From: Streptomyces coelicoflavus
Lineage (GTDB): Bacteria > Actinomycetota > Actinomycetes > Streptomycetales > Streptomycetaceae
Assembly (NCBI RefSeq): GCF_003112555.1
Contig: NZ_BEWB01000006.1
Location: forward strand, 310,001 to 374,000
Length of the DNA: 64,000 nt
Direction of reading: 5' to 3'
The position numbers were made by a program, and so were the translations under genes. Positions 25,132-32,856 of the stretch are shown here, piece by piece (within the stretch, counting starts at the first letter, position 1; each line of letters starts with the position of its first letter). Below the pieces are notes generated by a model that saw nothing but the letters and a program-made list of their open reading frames with translations, ran no database searches and was not told where the DNA came from.

Positions 25132-26751
25132 AGCCAGCACGGAAGCCGGACACCGGCGCACAAGGTGAGACAGCGGGCCGTGATCGCCGGCGCGGTGGTC
25201 GCCGCGCTCGGCGTGGGAGTCGGTCTGTGGGCCACGGACGAGGACGGGGGCGGGGGCGGCCGGGAGGGCTCGGCGGCCCGGTCCCCCTCCGACGAGGCGG
25301 CCGCGCCGAGCCCCAGTCGCTCGTACCCGCTGTCCGAGGAGCCGCGCACCATACCCGCCGTGCGCGAGCACACGGCCGCCCGCGGCCCCGGCTGGGAGCC
25401 CGGCAAGGACCACCGCGTCGTCGTCGCCGACGCGGGCCTCGCCGACGAGGGGAAGCAGATCGCCGGCGAGCTGGGGATGACGTACGCGGGCGAGAAGGAC
25501 GACCGGCGCGCCGGGGACCTGCTGCTCGACGTCCAGGTCGACAAGGGCGCGAACCCGGAGTCGTACACCATGACGGTGCGCGACGGACGGGTCACCGTCA
25601 CCGGGCCCGCCGAGGCCGGCGTCTACTACGGCACCCGCACCCTGAAGCAGGAGGTGGCCGGGGGTGGCACCGCGCCGGAGGGCGTGGTGAAGGACGCGCC
25701 GGCCAAGCCGAAGCGCGGCTTCTCGCTCGACATCGCCCGCAAGCACTACTCCGCCGACTGGATCAAGGACCGGATACGGGAGCTGGGCGACCTCAAGTTC
25801 AACGAGCTGGGCCTGCACTTCTCCGACGACCAGGCCTTCCGCATCGAGTCCGACTCGCACCCCGAGATCGTCTCCGACGACCACCTCACCAAGGCCGAGA
25901 TGAAGGAGATCATCGATCTCGCCTCCTCGCGCCACATCACCGTCGTCCCCGAGATCGACTCGCCCGGCCACCTCGGCGCCGTGATCGCCGCCCACCCCGA
26001 CCTCCAGCTGCGCAACGCGCAGGGCACGCCCACCCGCGGCGCCATCGACATCTCCAAGCCGGAGGCCGCGAAGATCGTCGACGACCTGCTGAACGAGTAC
26101 GCCGACCTCTTCCCCGGCACCCAGTTCCACCTGGGCGCCGACGAGTACCAGGCCCTGGTGGTGCCGAACCCGGAGGCGTCCTACCCGACGCTGGCCGCCG
26201 CCGCCCGCAAGGCCTACGGCTCCGGCGGCACCGTCGCCGACCTCACCACCGGCTGGCTCAACGGCCGCGCCAAGACCGTCATGGCCCACGACCGCACCCC
26301 GCGCGCCTGGAACGACGGCTTCTTCAAGGACACCTCCGTCGAGCCGCTCAAGGACATCAAGGTCGCCTACTGGACCGGCAAGGAGATCGGCGCCCGCCCG
26401 CCCACGGAGTACCTGAGGGAGGGCCGCCAGGTCCTCAACTACAACGACGAGTTCCTCTACTACGTCCTCGGCCAGCCGCAAACCTTCGTCTACCCGACCG
26501 GCGAGCGCATCTACGAGCAGTGGACCCCGCGCGTCCTGCGCGGCACCACGGCCGTCGACGCCAAGTACGACGACCAGATCCTCGGCGGCAGCTTCGCGGT
26601 GTGGGGCGACATCCCGAGCGCCCAGACCCAGGCCCAGGTCGCCGACGGCATCCGGCTGCCGCTGGCCGCGACGGTCCAGAAGCTGTGGGACGCCGGCGAG
26701 CCCGAGCTGTCCTGGGCGGACTTCAAGTCGCTCGCGGGCCGTCTCGGCTGA
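25129..26751 (+). CDS. Beta-N-acetylhexosaminidase (glycoside hydrolase family 20), exported
   Basis: A 540-residue enzyme that removes terminal GlcNAc/GalNAc, expected in chitin or glycan use outside the membrane. The N-terminus is basic followed by a membrane/signal segment (about 17-35). Then come a Ser/Pro-rich linker, the GH20 N-terminal alpha/beta domain (about 75-195) and the TIM barrel starting at KRGFSLDIARKHYSADWIKD. The catalytic Asp-Glu pair is in FHLGADEYQAL (about 330-338). Substrate tryptophans (AYWTGK, YEQWTP) are present. The GTG start lacks a ribosome site and may be leaderless. The lack of a lipobox suggests a secreted or N-anchored form. Confidence 0.92.
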   Translation: MSQHGSRTPAHKVRQRAVIAGAVVAALGVGVGLWATDEDGGGGGREGSAARSPSDEAAAPSPSRSYPLSEEPRTIPAVREHTAARGPGWEPGKDHRVVVADAGLADEGKQIAGELGMTYAGEKDDRRAGDLLLDVQVDKGANPESYTMTVRDGRVTVTGPAEAGVYYGTRTLKQEVAGGGTAPEGVVKDAPAKPKRGFSLDIARKHYSADWIKDRIRELGDLKFNELGLHFSDDQAFRIESDSHPEIVSDDHLTKAEMKEIIDLASSRHITVVPEIDSPGHLGAVIAAHPDLQLRNAQGTPTRGAIDISKPEAAKIVDDLLNEYADLFPGTQFHLGADEYQALVVPNPEASYPTLAAAARKAYGSGGTVADLTTGWLNGRAKTVMAHDRTPRAWNDGFFKDTSVEPLKDIKVAYWTGKEIGARPPTEYLREGRQVLNYNDEFLYYVLGQPQTFVYPTGERIYEQWTPRVLRGTTAVDAKYDDQILGGSFAVWGDIPSAQTQAQVADGIRLPLAATVQKLWDAGEPELSWADFKSLAGRLG

Positions 26752-26874
26752 CGCCCCGGGTGCCGGACGCCTCCCGGTGCCGGCACGCGGATCGCCCGAT
26801 CCGGCTGCGAACGCCCGTGCGGCTGTGGTGGTCTTTTGACCCAGCCGAACCGACACGCCGGGGGGATCCGGGAC

Positions 26875-27462
26875 ATGGGCTACTGGGGGTACTTCGTCGT
26901 CGGCCGCGCCGAGCGGCCGCTCGCGGAGCTGGAGGCGCTGGCGGGCGCCGCGGACATGACGCTGCGCCGGTCCGCGCCGGGCGGCTGGCAGGTCTGGGAG
27001 TTCCCGGGCGGCGACGGCGACGTCGGGAACATGAACGACCTGGCCGGGCAGACCGGCGCTCCCGCGCTGTTCGGGTACGTGATGGACAGCGACTGCGTGG
27101 TCCTGGAGGCGGCGGCGCCGGACAGCGGGGCGTGGACGACCTGTCTGGCGCGGACCGCCATGGCCGGGTACCTGGGCGCCGAGCGGGACGGGCTCACCCT
27201 GGAGGACTACTTCCTGGAGCCCCGCGACGCCGCCGAGCGCGCCGTCGCCTGGGCCGCGGAGGCGGGGTGCGCCGCGAGCGCCGGGGAACTGACCGAGGTG
27301 CTGTCGGACGATCCGGGTGCGGACGGAGACGGAGACGGAGACGGAGACGGGGGTGGGGGGTCGGGCCGCGGGGACGGCTCCGGCTTCGGCTTCGGCTCCG
27401 GTCCGGTGGCCGAAAACCTCTTCTTCCGGTTCCTCGACCGGCTGGGCGTGGTGCCCCTGTGA
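26875..27462 (+). CDS. Hypothetical protein with Gly/Asp repeat segment
   Basis: A 195-residue, very acidic protein. It begins with YWGYFVVGRAERPLAELEAL and contains GGWQVWEFPGGDGD, then an all-alpha-like middle. A low-complexity DG/GSG stretch (about 149-175) is encoded by four to five GGAGAC repeats at 27321-27350, and a short conserved ENLFFRFLDRLG end follows. The ATG is preceded by GGGGGATCC. I recognise no family; the opening resembles small Streptomyces proteins of unknown role. Repeat-length variation between strains is likely. Confidence 0.7.
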   Translation: MGYWGYFVVGRAERPLAELEALAGAADMTLRRSAPGGWQVWEFPGGDGDVGNMNDLAGQTGAPALFGYVMDSDCVVLEAAAPDSGAWTTCLARTAMAGYLGAERDGLTLEDYFLEPRDAAERAVAWAAEAGCAASAGELTEVLSDDPGADGDGDGDGDGGGGSGRGDGSGFGFGSGPVAENLFFRFLDRLGVVPL

Positions 27463-27491
27463 CACTCCCGGCCCGTCGCACGCAGTAAGGG
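27458..27491 (+). promoter_or_regulatory. Promoter-like motif TGTGACACT...CACGCAGTAA (copy C)
   Basis: TGTGACACT at 27458-27466 is followed, 21 bases after its first base, by CACGCAGTAA. The same two blocks at the same spacing occur before the first ECF sigma gene, before the second membrane-protein gene and after the module. It lies about 60 bases upstream of the next start codon, a normal promoter distance. Confidence 0.5.
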
Positions 27492-27549
27492 TCAGTGCGG
27501 GCTCCGTGGTGATGAGCGGGGCGAAGTGGCAGGAACAGGGAGGCACCCG

Positions 27550-28128
27550 ATGAGCCTGGTGGAACTGATCGCGCGGGCCGACGCACGCGGACTCGCCGCG
27601 AGCGCACTGGCTTGTTTGGACCGTTGCGTCCCTCTGCTGGACGGCGACGACGAGGCCCTCAGGCCCCTGTGGGCGATCCTCGCCGACGACGCCGACGGCA
27701 CTTGCGGCGCGGCCGGGCGCGACTGGGCCGAGGGCCTGGCGCAGGTGCGGGACAAGCTCGCCGGACCCGACGCCGGCGGCGAGGACGAGGCCGTGGTCCT
27801 GGCCCGCCGCATGCTCGGGGCCGCGCCGGCCGCGTGCACGGGACCGGCGCTGCGGACGTGGGCCGACGCCTGTTCCGTCGCCTCGCTGAGGATCCACCGG
27901 CTCCTCGACCCCGTGGGGGACGCCGCCCGGGAGGCCGACGTCCCGCGCGACGGCGGCACCGAGGGACTGCCGCCGCTCGTCGCCGCCGAACTGCGCCGCC
28001 AGACCGGCGTACTGGAACTGCTCGCCGATCGCGGCGCGGCCGGGCTGCGTCCTGCCCTGGAGGTCTCCACGGAGGGGCGCCGGGTGCTGCGCGCGGTGGT
28101 CTCCCGCCGGGCACGCGGACGGGCCTGA
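27550..28128 (+). CDS. Hypothetical protein, candidate ECF-regulon member
   Basis: A 192-residue soluble, alanine- and leucine-rich helical protein beginning SLVELIARADARGLAASALACLDRCVP. No catalytic motif was found. GGGAGG lies six bases before ATG 27550; an upstream ATG at 27526 is a weaker alternative. About 60 bases upstream is copy C of the TGTGAC/ACGC promoter-like motif shared with the first ECF sigma gene. That suggests common control; function is otherwise unknown. Confidence 0.72.
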   Translation: MSLVELIARADARGLAASALACLDRCVPLLDGDDEALRPLWAILADDADGTCGAAGRDWAEGLAQVRDKLAGPDAGGEDEAVVLARRMLGAAPAACTGPALRTWADACSVASLRIHRLLDPVGDAAREADVPRDGGTEGLPPLVAAELRRQTGVLELLADRGAAGLRPALEVSTEGRRVLRAVVSRRARGRA

Positions 28129-28283
28129 CCCCCGGGCTCTGCGTCGGTGTCCTGTGACCGTCGTGCGGGGGACGCGCGGTGGCGGTGCGGCGGACGTGGG
28201 GGAGGTGGGGCGGTCCTGCGCCGGTTGCGGAACGACCGGCTCCGGCGTGTGACGCAATCGCGTCCCGCGGCGCTTTAGCCCAT

Positions 28284-28703
28284 GTGACGACTGTGACCAG
28301 CGGATTGACGAGCGGAGCGACGGGCCCGCAGCAGACCCGCCCGGCGGCCGCCGCGAAACCGGTGCGGTGGGCGGCGGACGCGGTGGCCACGATGCGCGAG
28401 GGCGCACGGCTGCGCCTGGACTACTCGGCGCAGAGCCTGTGGCGCGTCGACCGGATGATCGACGGCATCCGGCACGAAGGGGCGCCGTACGCCGCCGTGG
28501 AGACGGCGCTGCGCGGACTCGGCGCGTACGCGGGCGAGGTGATCGTGCGTCAGGCGGGCGGCGAGTGGTGGACGAGCGGTGGGGACCACTGGGTCCGTAC
28601 CCCGGACGGCCGCCTGTGGGACCCGGTGGACGAGGCCCGTCGCTGCTTCGCCGGGGACGGTTCGCTCCGTCTGCTGTGCCGGGACGCGACGGCGGGCCCG
28701 TGA
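28284..28703 (+). CDS. Hypothetical protein
   Basis: A 139-residue soluble protein if started at GTG 28284. The conserved-looking core includes RLDYSAQSLWRVDRMIDGIR and EWWTSGGDHWVRTPDGRLWDPVDEAR, rich in Trp. No named family is recognised. There is no clear ribosome site before the chosen GTG, and the frame is open 105 bases further upstream, so the start is uncertain. It sits between two putative members of the ECF module and reads in the same direction. Confidence 0.65.
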   Translation: MTTVTSGLTSGATGPQQTRPAAAAKPVRWAADAVATMREGARLRLDYSAQSLWRVDRMIDGIRHEGAPYAAVETALRGLGAYAGEVIVRQAGGEWWTSGGDHWVRTPDGRLWDPVDEARRCFAGDGSLRLLCRDATAGP

Positions 28704-28739
28704 CGTCCGGCGGCGGCCATGGGGGATTCTCGCGGTCCC

Positions 28740-28773
28740 TGTGACACTTCCGTGCGCGCTGACGCTGATGACC
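28740..28773 (+). promoter_or_regulatory. Promoter-like motif TGTGACACT...GACGCTGATG (copy A)
   Basis: TGTGACACT at 28740-28748 is followed, 21 bases after its first base, by GACGCTGATG. It lies about 60-90 bases before the TTG start of the first ECF sigma gene, consistent with an autoregulated ECF-type promoter. It shares both blocks and spacing with copies C, F and B. Confidence 0.5.
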
Positions 28774-28829
28774 TTGGGGGGCGGGCTCACCAGAGCGCGC
28801 TGAGGACTCGGTACGAACGAGGACGGTTC

Positions 28830-29447
28830 TTGGGCCAGCGAGGGGAACCCCGCCGCGTACAGGCGTACGACGGGGAACTGGGCGCGGCGGTCGCGCGGGC
28901 CCAGGACGGTGACGAGGCCGCCTTCGCGGTCGCCTACCGGTTCGTGCAGCCGGGCCTGCTGGGCTACCTGCGCGGGCTGGTCGGGGACGACGCCGAGGAC
29001 GTCGCGGCGGACGCGTGGCTGGAGATAGCCCGTGACCTGCGACGCTTCAAGGGCGACGGGGCCGGTTTCCGGGGCTGGACGGCGACGATCGCCCGGCACC
29101 GGGCCCTGGACCACCTGCGGCGCCAGAAGGTGCGGCCCCGGCCCACGGCCCTGGAGCAGGACGTCCTGGACCTGCCCGGACCGCACTCCACGCACGACCA
29201 GGCCCTGGAGACACTCTCCACGCGGAGCGCGCTGAACCTCGTCGCGGGCCTGCCCCGGGACCAGGCCGAGGCCGTCCTGCTGCGGGTCGTCGTCGGACTG
29301 GACGGGCCGTCCGCCGCCCGGGTGCTCGGCAAGCGGCCGGGCGCGGTGCGCACGGCGACGTACCGGGGGCTGAAGCGGCTGGCCCGGCAGCTGGGCACCG
29401 ACGGTGTGACGGATGACGGTGTTGGCACGCTGGGGGAGTCGACATGA
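28830..29447 (+). CDS. ECF-family RNA polymerase sigma factor (module 1)
   Basis: A 205-residue ECF sigma factor. Region 2 spans about 20-95 (AQDGDEAAFAVAYRFVQPGLLGYLRGLVGDDAEDVAAD and the FRGWTATIARHRALDHLRR -10 recognition helix). Region 4 spans about 140-195 (LPRDQAEAVLLRVVVGLDG, then GKRPGAVRTATYRGLKRLA). The TTG at 28830 has GAGGACGG upstream; an ATG at 28719 lacks a ribosome site and would include the promoter motif. The stop overlaps the next start (ATGA). The downstream membrane protein is the probable partner. It is closely similar to the second sigma factor 1.9 kb away. Confidence 0.87.
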   Translation: MGQRGEPRRVQAYDGELGAAVARAQDGDEAAFAVAYRFVQPGLLGYLRGLVGDDAEDVAADAWLEIARDLRRFKGDGAGFRGWTATIARHRALDHLRRQKVRPRPTALEQDVLDLPGPHSTHDQALETLSTRSALNLVAGLPRDQAEAVLLRVVVGLDGPSAARVLGKRPGAVRTATYRGLKRLARQLGTDGVTDDGVGTLGEST

Positions 29448-30379
29448 GGGACGCCGAGGACGGCGGCCCGGCGGAGCGAGCGGGAGCGGAGGCGGGCATG
29501 GGTGCACGGCACGGGGAGGGCGACGGCCGCGACGCCGGCCCCGGGCCCGCTCCCGGCGACGCCCCCGGCACGGAGGCGCTGCTCGCCGCGGCGCTGCGCG
29601 GGCGGGACACCGACGCCGAGGGCGAGCGCCGCGCCGTCGCCGCCTTCCGGGCCGCACGGGACGTGGAACCGGGCCGGGCCGCGCGCACCCGGCGGCGCGA
29701 CGACTGGCGGCCACGCACCGGGCGAGGTCCCCGGCGCTCGCTGAAGACCGCCCTCTCCGTCCTGCTCGCGAGTCTCACCCTGGGCGGCGTCGCCTACGCG
29801 GCCATGGGCGGGGGCGGCTCCACCGCGGACGACGGCGGCCCGGAGCGCACGCGGCCGCCCGCCGTCTCCGACGACGCCTCGGTCCGGCCGGTCGCCACCC
29901 CGCCGGCCGCCACGCGGGGCCCCGGCACTCCGGACTCCGCGACCACGTCCCCGGGCGGCTCCACGGTGCCGGGTGTCTCCACGCCCCCCGGTGCCACCCC
30001 GTCGGACCACCCGGCGACCGGCCGGGACGACACCGTGGCCCGGTGCCGCGCCTACGAGCGACTGTCGGGCCGCGGCAAGGCGCTGGAGGCCACGGCCTGG
30101 CAGCGGCTGGTCGAGGCGGCGGGCGGTGCGGAGCGCGTCGAGGTCTACTGCGCGGAGCAGCTCACCGGGCCGACCGAGCCGGAACCGGGGGCCGCCACCG
30201 GGAACGGCGGCGCGGGCGGGACCGGTGCGCACGAGACGGGCGGGACCGGCGCGGGAATCGGAGCCGGCGGGACCGTCGGTGACGGGGGCGTCGGTGACGG
30301 GGGCGTCGGTGACGGGGGCGTCGACGTGGAGATCGGCGGCAGCGCCACGGCGCGGGTCCCGGACCAGGTCGGGCCATAG
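29444..30379 (+). CDS. Single-span membrane protein paired with ECF sigma (module 1), candidate anti-sigma
   Basis: A 311-residue protein translationally coupled to the sigma gene by ATGA. Order of parts: acidic, Gly/Ala-rich cytoplasmic N-terminus with a short helical block (LLAAALRGRDTDAEGERRAVAAFRAAR, about 46-72); a basic patch; one membrane span (about 101-121); a Pro/Ser/Thr-rich linker; and a small domain with two cysteines (Cys201 in ARCRAYERL and Cys236 in VEVYCAEQL) around the core EAAGGAERV. The tail has repeats of GDGGV. Topology fits an anti-sigma or sensor, but no zinc-binding ZAS motif (HxxxCxxC) is present. Function is inferred only from coupling. Confidence 0.75.
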   Translation: MRDAEDGGPAERAGAEAGMGARHGEGDGRDAGPGPAPGDAPGTEALLAAALRGRDTDAEGERRAVAAFRAARDVEPGRAARTRRRDDWRPRTGRGPRRSLKTALSVLLASLTLGGVAYAAMGGGGSTADDGGPERTRPPAVSDDASVRPVATPPAATRGPGTPDSATTSPGGSTVPGVSTPPGATPSDHPATGRDDTVARCRAYERLSGRGKALEATAWQRLVEAAGGAERVEVYCAEQLTGPTEPEPGAATGNGGAGGTGAHETGGTGAGIGAGGTVGDGGVGDGGVGDGGVDVEIGGSATARVPDQVGP

Positions 30380-30741
30380 CCCCCACCAGGGACGACCGGC
30401 GTGGCCAAGGCAACGGCCGGGGCCGCCACCCCCCACAGGAGAGGCCCCGGCCGTCGCGCGGCACGGGCCGCGCGGCGGCCCGTACTCCCTACAGCGCCGC
30501 GAGTGCGTTTTCTGTCACACCTCACCGCGTCACGGGTTAGTTGCATCTTGTACGGCAATGCGATGTGGACATGGACGAGTGGCGGTTTCACGACGTAACG
30601 TGCCATTCGCGCCGATGCAGCGCGGGGCCCGCTCCCGCGACGGTGTCGCGGGAGACCGCCGCGACCACCGATGGGGAATCCACGACGGCGAGGACCACGT
30701 CCGCGAGCGCGGCGCCGTTCCGGGCGCAGAAAGGCTTCTCG
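30380..30741. other. Intergenic region with terminator and possible second-module promoter
   Basis: This 362-base stretch holds a strong hairpin at 30413-30454. Around 30513-30540 lies a TGTCACACC...CACGGGTTAG stretch, a looser variant of the TGTGAC/ACGC motif with three bases fewer between blocks. The sigma frame is open from a TTG at 30541, so part of this could be coding if an upstream start is used. Confidence 0.5.
30413..30454 (+). terminator. Terminator between ECF modules 1 and 2
   Basis: ACGGCCGGGGCC at 30413-30424 pairs exactly with GGCCCCGGCCGT at 30443-30454 (12-bp stem, 18-base loop), 34 bases past the first membrane-protein stop. It separates the two sigma modules into independent transcripts. 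Confidence 0.75.
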
Positions 30742-31404
30742 GTGCTGGGGGACGACGCGGAGTTGACCACCTCGGTGCGTGCCGCACAGAGCGGGGACGA
30801 GACCGCGTTCAGGACCGTGTACCGCGCCGTGCATCCGCGACTGCTGGGATACGTGCGCACGCTCGTCGGCGATCACGACGCCGAGGACGTGGCGTCCGAG
30901 GCCTGGCTGCAGATAGCCCGCGACCTGGAACGGTTCGACGGCGACGCCGACCGGTTCCGCGGCTGGGCCGCCCGCATCGCCCGCAACCGCGCACTCGACC
31001 ACATCCGCATGCGCGGCCGCCGGCCGGTGATCGGCGGCGACGAGGCGGAGCTGACCGGCAAGCCCGCGGAGTCCGACACCGCGGGCGAGGCCATGGAGGC
31101 CCTGGCCACCGGCAGTACCCTCTCCCTCATCGCCCGGCTGCCCCAGGACCAGGCCGAGGCGGTCGTCCTGCGCGTGGTGATGGGCCTCGACGCCAAGAGT
31201 GCCGCCGAGACGCTGGGCAAGCGGCCCGGGGCCGTCCGGACGGCGGCGCACCGTGGCCTGAAGCGCCTGGCCGAACTGCTCGGCGGCGATCCGGAATCGG
31301 GTGGCGGGCTCGACGCCCTGCCGCCGCAGCGAGAACCGCGCGATCGTGCGGTGACGTCCGCGAGTGTGACGCATACGCGTGCGCGGACGCAGAAGGACAT
31401 GTGA
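30742..31404 (+). CDS. ECF-family RNA polymerase sigma factor (module 2)
   Basis: A 220-residue ECF sigma closely related to module 1. Region 2 carries RAAQSGDETAFRTVYRAVHP, HDAEDVASEAWLQIARDL and FRGWAARIARNRALDHIR; region 4 carries LPQDQAEAVVLRVVMGLD and GKRPGAVRTAAHRGLKRLAELLGG. I chose GTG 30742 because GAAAGG lies eight bases upstream and it aligns with the start of the paralogue; longer forms from 30541 would add 67 residues. The C-terminal 40 residues are an extra tail. The stop overlaps the next ATG by one base. Confidence 0.83.
   Translation: MLGDDAELTTSVRAAQSGDETAFRTVYRAVHPRLLGYVRTLVGDHDAEDVASEAWLQIARDLERFDGDADRFRGWAARIARNRALDHIRMRGRRPVIGGDEAELTGKPAESDTAGEAMEALATGSTLSLIARLPQDQAEAVVLRVVMGLDAKSAAETLGKRPGAVRTAAHRGLKRLAELLGGDPESGGGLDALPPQREPRDRAVTSASVTHTRARTQKDM
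31365..31398 (+). promoter_or_regulatory. Promoter-like motif TGTGACGCA...GACGCAGAAG (copy F)
   Basis: TGTGACGCA at 31365-31373 is followed, 21 bases after its first base, by GACGCAGAAG, matching copies A, B and C in spacing. It lies inside the 3' end of the second sigma gene and ends only a few bases before the membrane-protein ATG. It could give a separate short-leader transcript of that gene. Confidence 0.4.
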
Positions 31405-32630
31405 TGGCCGACGAGCAGGACGAGTGGCTGGACCGCGAAACGGCGGAGCTCTTGCTGCGCGGAGAGTCACCGGAGGGTCTGGAAAGTACCGACCCCGCGA
31501 CCCGCGACCGGGCCGGACGGCTCGTCGCGGCCCTCGGCGCGCTCTCCGCGCCACCTGCGCCGGCCGACGGGGAACTCCCCGGCGAGGCGGCCGCGTTGGC
31601 CGCCTTCCGCAAGGTGCGCGCGGAGCGGGCCGACGCGTCGGCAGCGGCGTCCGCCGCTCTCGGGCAGGGCGCCGCCCCGGGGCCCGCCGAAGCCGGTCCG
31701 GTCCGCATCGGCCCGCGCGGCGACGGCACCCGGCGGATGCGCTGGAACCGCCCCCTGCGCCTCGGGCTGGCCGCCGCGCTGACCGTCGGCATGGTGGGCG
31801 GTGTGGCGGTGGCGGCCGGAACCGGAGTGCTGCCGACACCGTTCGACGGCACCGAACCGGAACCCGCCGCCACCGTCTCGGCCGCCGCCTCCCCCGCCCG
31901 CCCGTCCGCACCGCCCTCGGCGCTGGAGGGCGTGCGGGGCGGGACGGATCCCGGCACCACCCCGGGCGCGCCCGGCGGGGACACCGCCCGGGAAGGCGGC
32001 AGGGACCGGGACCGCGACGCCGGCGACCGGGAGGCGGACGGCTCCGGCGGACGGCACTCGGACCTCGCCGCGTCCTGCCGCAAGGTGCGCGCGGGCAAGC
32101 AGCTCGACGCCGCCCACCGGCGCGCGCTGAAGGAGGCCGCCGGGGGAGCGTCGCGGGTCGTGAAGTTCTGCGGCGGCCTCCTCGCCCCGGGCGGCACCGG
32201 GGCCGGCGGCCGGGACGACGGTGAACACGGCGGTTCCGGAGGAGCGGCCTACGAGGGCGAGCTCCGCCAGGGCACCGGCGACGGCCGAGGCGACCAGGAC
32301 GACCGGGGCGGCAAGAACGGCAAGAACGGCAAGGACGACAAGAACGGCAAGGACGACAAGAACGGCAAGGGCGACAGAGGCGGCAACGGCGAGGGCGGCA
32401 AGAAGGGCGACGACGGCCAGGGCGGCCGCGGAAACCAGGACGACGACGGTGACGCAGGCGGCAACGGCAACGGTGACGGCCACGGCGATGACGACGACGC
32501 CGACATAGCCCCGCCCTCCCACGGCCACCACCGCCCCCACGGCCCGCACGCCCCGTCGGCCCACGAGCCCCGGCCGCAGCGGACGCCCGTCCACCCGTCG
32601 CCCGCCACGTACCCCGCAAATGCCGCCTGA
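31404..32630 (+). CDS. Single-span membrane protein paired with ECF sigma (module 2), candidate anti-sigma
   Basis: A 408-residue protein with the same layout as the module 1 partner. The acidic helical N-terminus contains WLDRETAELLLRG and AAALAAFRKVRAERA, followed by a basic stretch and one membrane span (about 117-139). A Pro/Ser/Gly linker leads to a paired-cysteine mini-domain: Cys225 in AASCRKVRAG and Cys256 in VVKFCGGLL around KEAAGGASRV. The long hydrophilic tail has KNGKDD-type repeats (32310-32372), then Gly/Asp- and His/Pro-rich segments. The tail is likely disordered outside the membrane or in the wall. AAGGA precedes ATG 31404. Confidence 0.75.
   Translation: MADEQDEWLDRETAELLLRGESPEGLESTDPATRDRAGRLVAALGALSAPPAPADGELPGEAAALAAFRKVRAERADASAAASAALGQGAAPGPAEAGPVRIGPRGDGTRRMRWNRPLRLGLAAALTVGMVGGVAVAAGTGVLPTPFDGTEPEPAATVSAAASPARPSAPPSALEGVRGGTDPGTTPGAPGGDTAREGGRDRDRDAGDREADGSGGRHSDLAASCRKVRAGKQLDAAHRRALKEAAGGASRVVKFCGGLLAPGGTGAGGRDDGEHGGSGGAAYEGELRQGTGDGRGDQDDRGGKNGKNGKDDKNGKDDKNGKGDRGGNGEGGKKGDDGQGGRGNQDDDGDAGGNGNGDGHGDDDDADIAPPSHGHHRPHGPHAPSAHEPRPQRTPVHPSPATYPANAA
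32310..32372 (+). repeat. In-frame tandem repeat encoding Lys/Asn/Gly/Asp units
   Basis: Imperfect units of about 18 bases (GGCAAGGACGACAAGAAC and the shorter GGCAAGAAC) repeat four to five times in the tail of the second membrane protein. They give K-N-G / K-D-D runs. Such repeats commonly vary in number between strains. Confidence 0.8.
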
Positions 32631-32671
32631 CCTGGGCTTTCGTGGACGGTGAAGATTTCCCTCGCCGAGGG

Positions 32672-32705
32672 TGTGACACTTTCGGCCGCCGTGACGCAGT
32701 AATGA
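32672..32705 (+). promoter_or_regulatory. Promoter-like motif TGTGACACT...GACGCAGTAATGA (copy B)
   Basis: TGTGACACT at 32672-32680 with GACGCAGTAA starting at 32693, the same 21-base offset as the other copies. It points rightward, but no gene follows on the plus strand; the next structure is the terminator at 32775-32813. Confidence 0.5.
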
Positions 32706-32774
32706 GTGAGCCGACTGGTCATCGGCTTTCGCACCGAGCCGGGGTTCCCCCCGTACCTACGGCTCGTGCACCTC

Positions 32775-32813
32775 GGCGCGGGCGGGACACGTTCCCCCGG
32801 TCCCGCCCGCGCC
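32775..32813. terminator. Bidirectional terminator between convergent genes
   Basis: GGCGCGGGCGGGAC (32775-32788) pairs exactly with GTCCCGCCCGCGCC (32800-32813) around an 11-base loop. It lies between the rightward ECF module and the leftward L,D-transpeptidase gene and could serve both strands. Confidence 0.8.
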
Positions 32814-32856
32814 CCATTCACCGTCCGGCGGTGTTCCGCCCCGCCGCCCCGCCGCC

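Noticed and set aside
24522..27488. 988-codon open frame on the plus strand
   Set aside because: It runs out of frame across the OHCU and GH20 genes, is extremely Arg/Gly/Pro-rich, and has no domain; the GH20 frame carries clear catalytic motifs. High-GC shadow.
25078..28407. 1109-codon open frame on the minus strand
   Set aside because: Antisense to GH20 and three plus-strand genes with ribosome sites; composition Val/Leu/Gly/Arg-repetitive without motifs. Shadow.
30513..30542. Fifth copy of the TGTGAC/ACGC motif before the second sigma gene
   Set aside because: The first block is TGTCAC and the spacing is three bases shorter; kept only as a loose variant.
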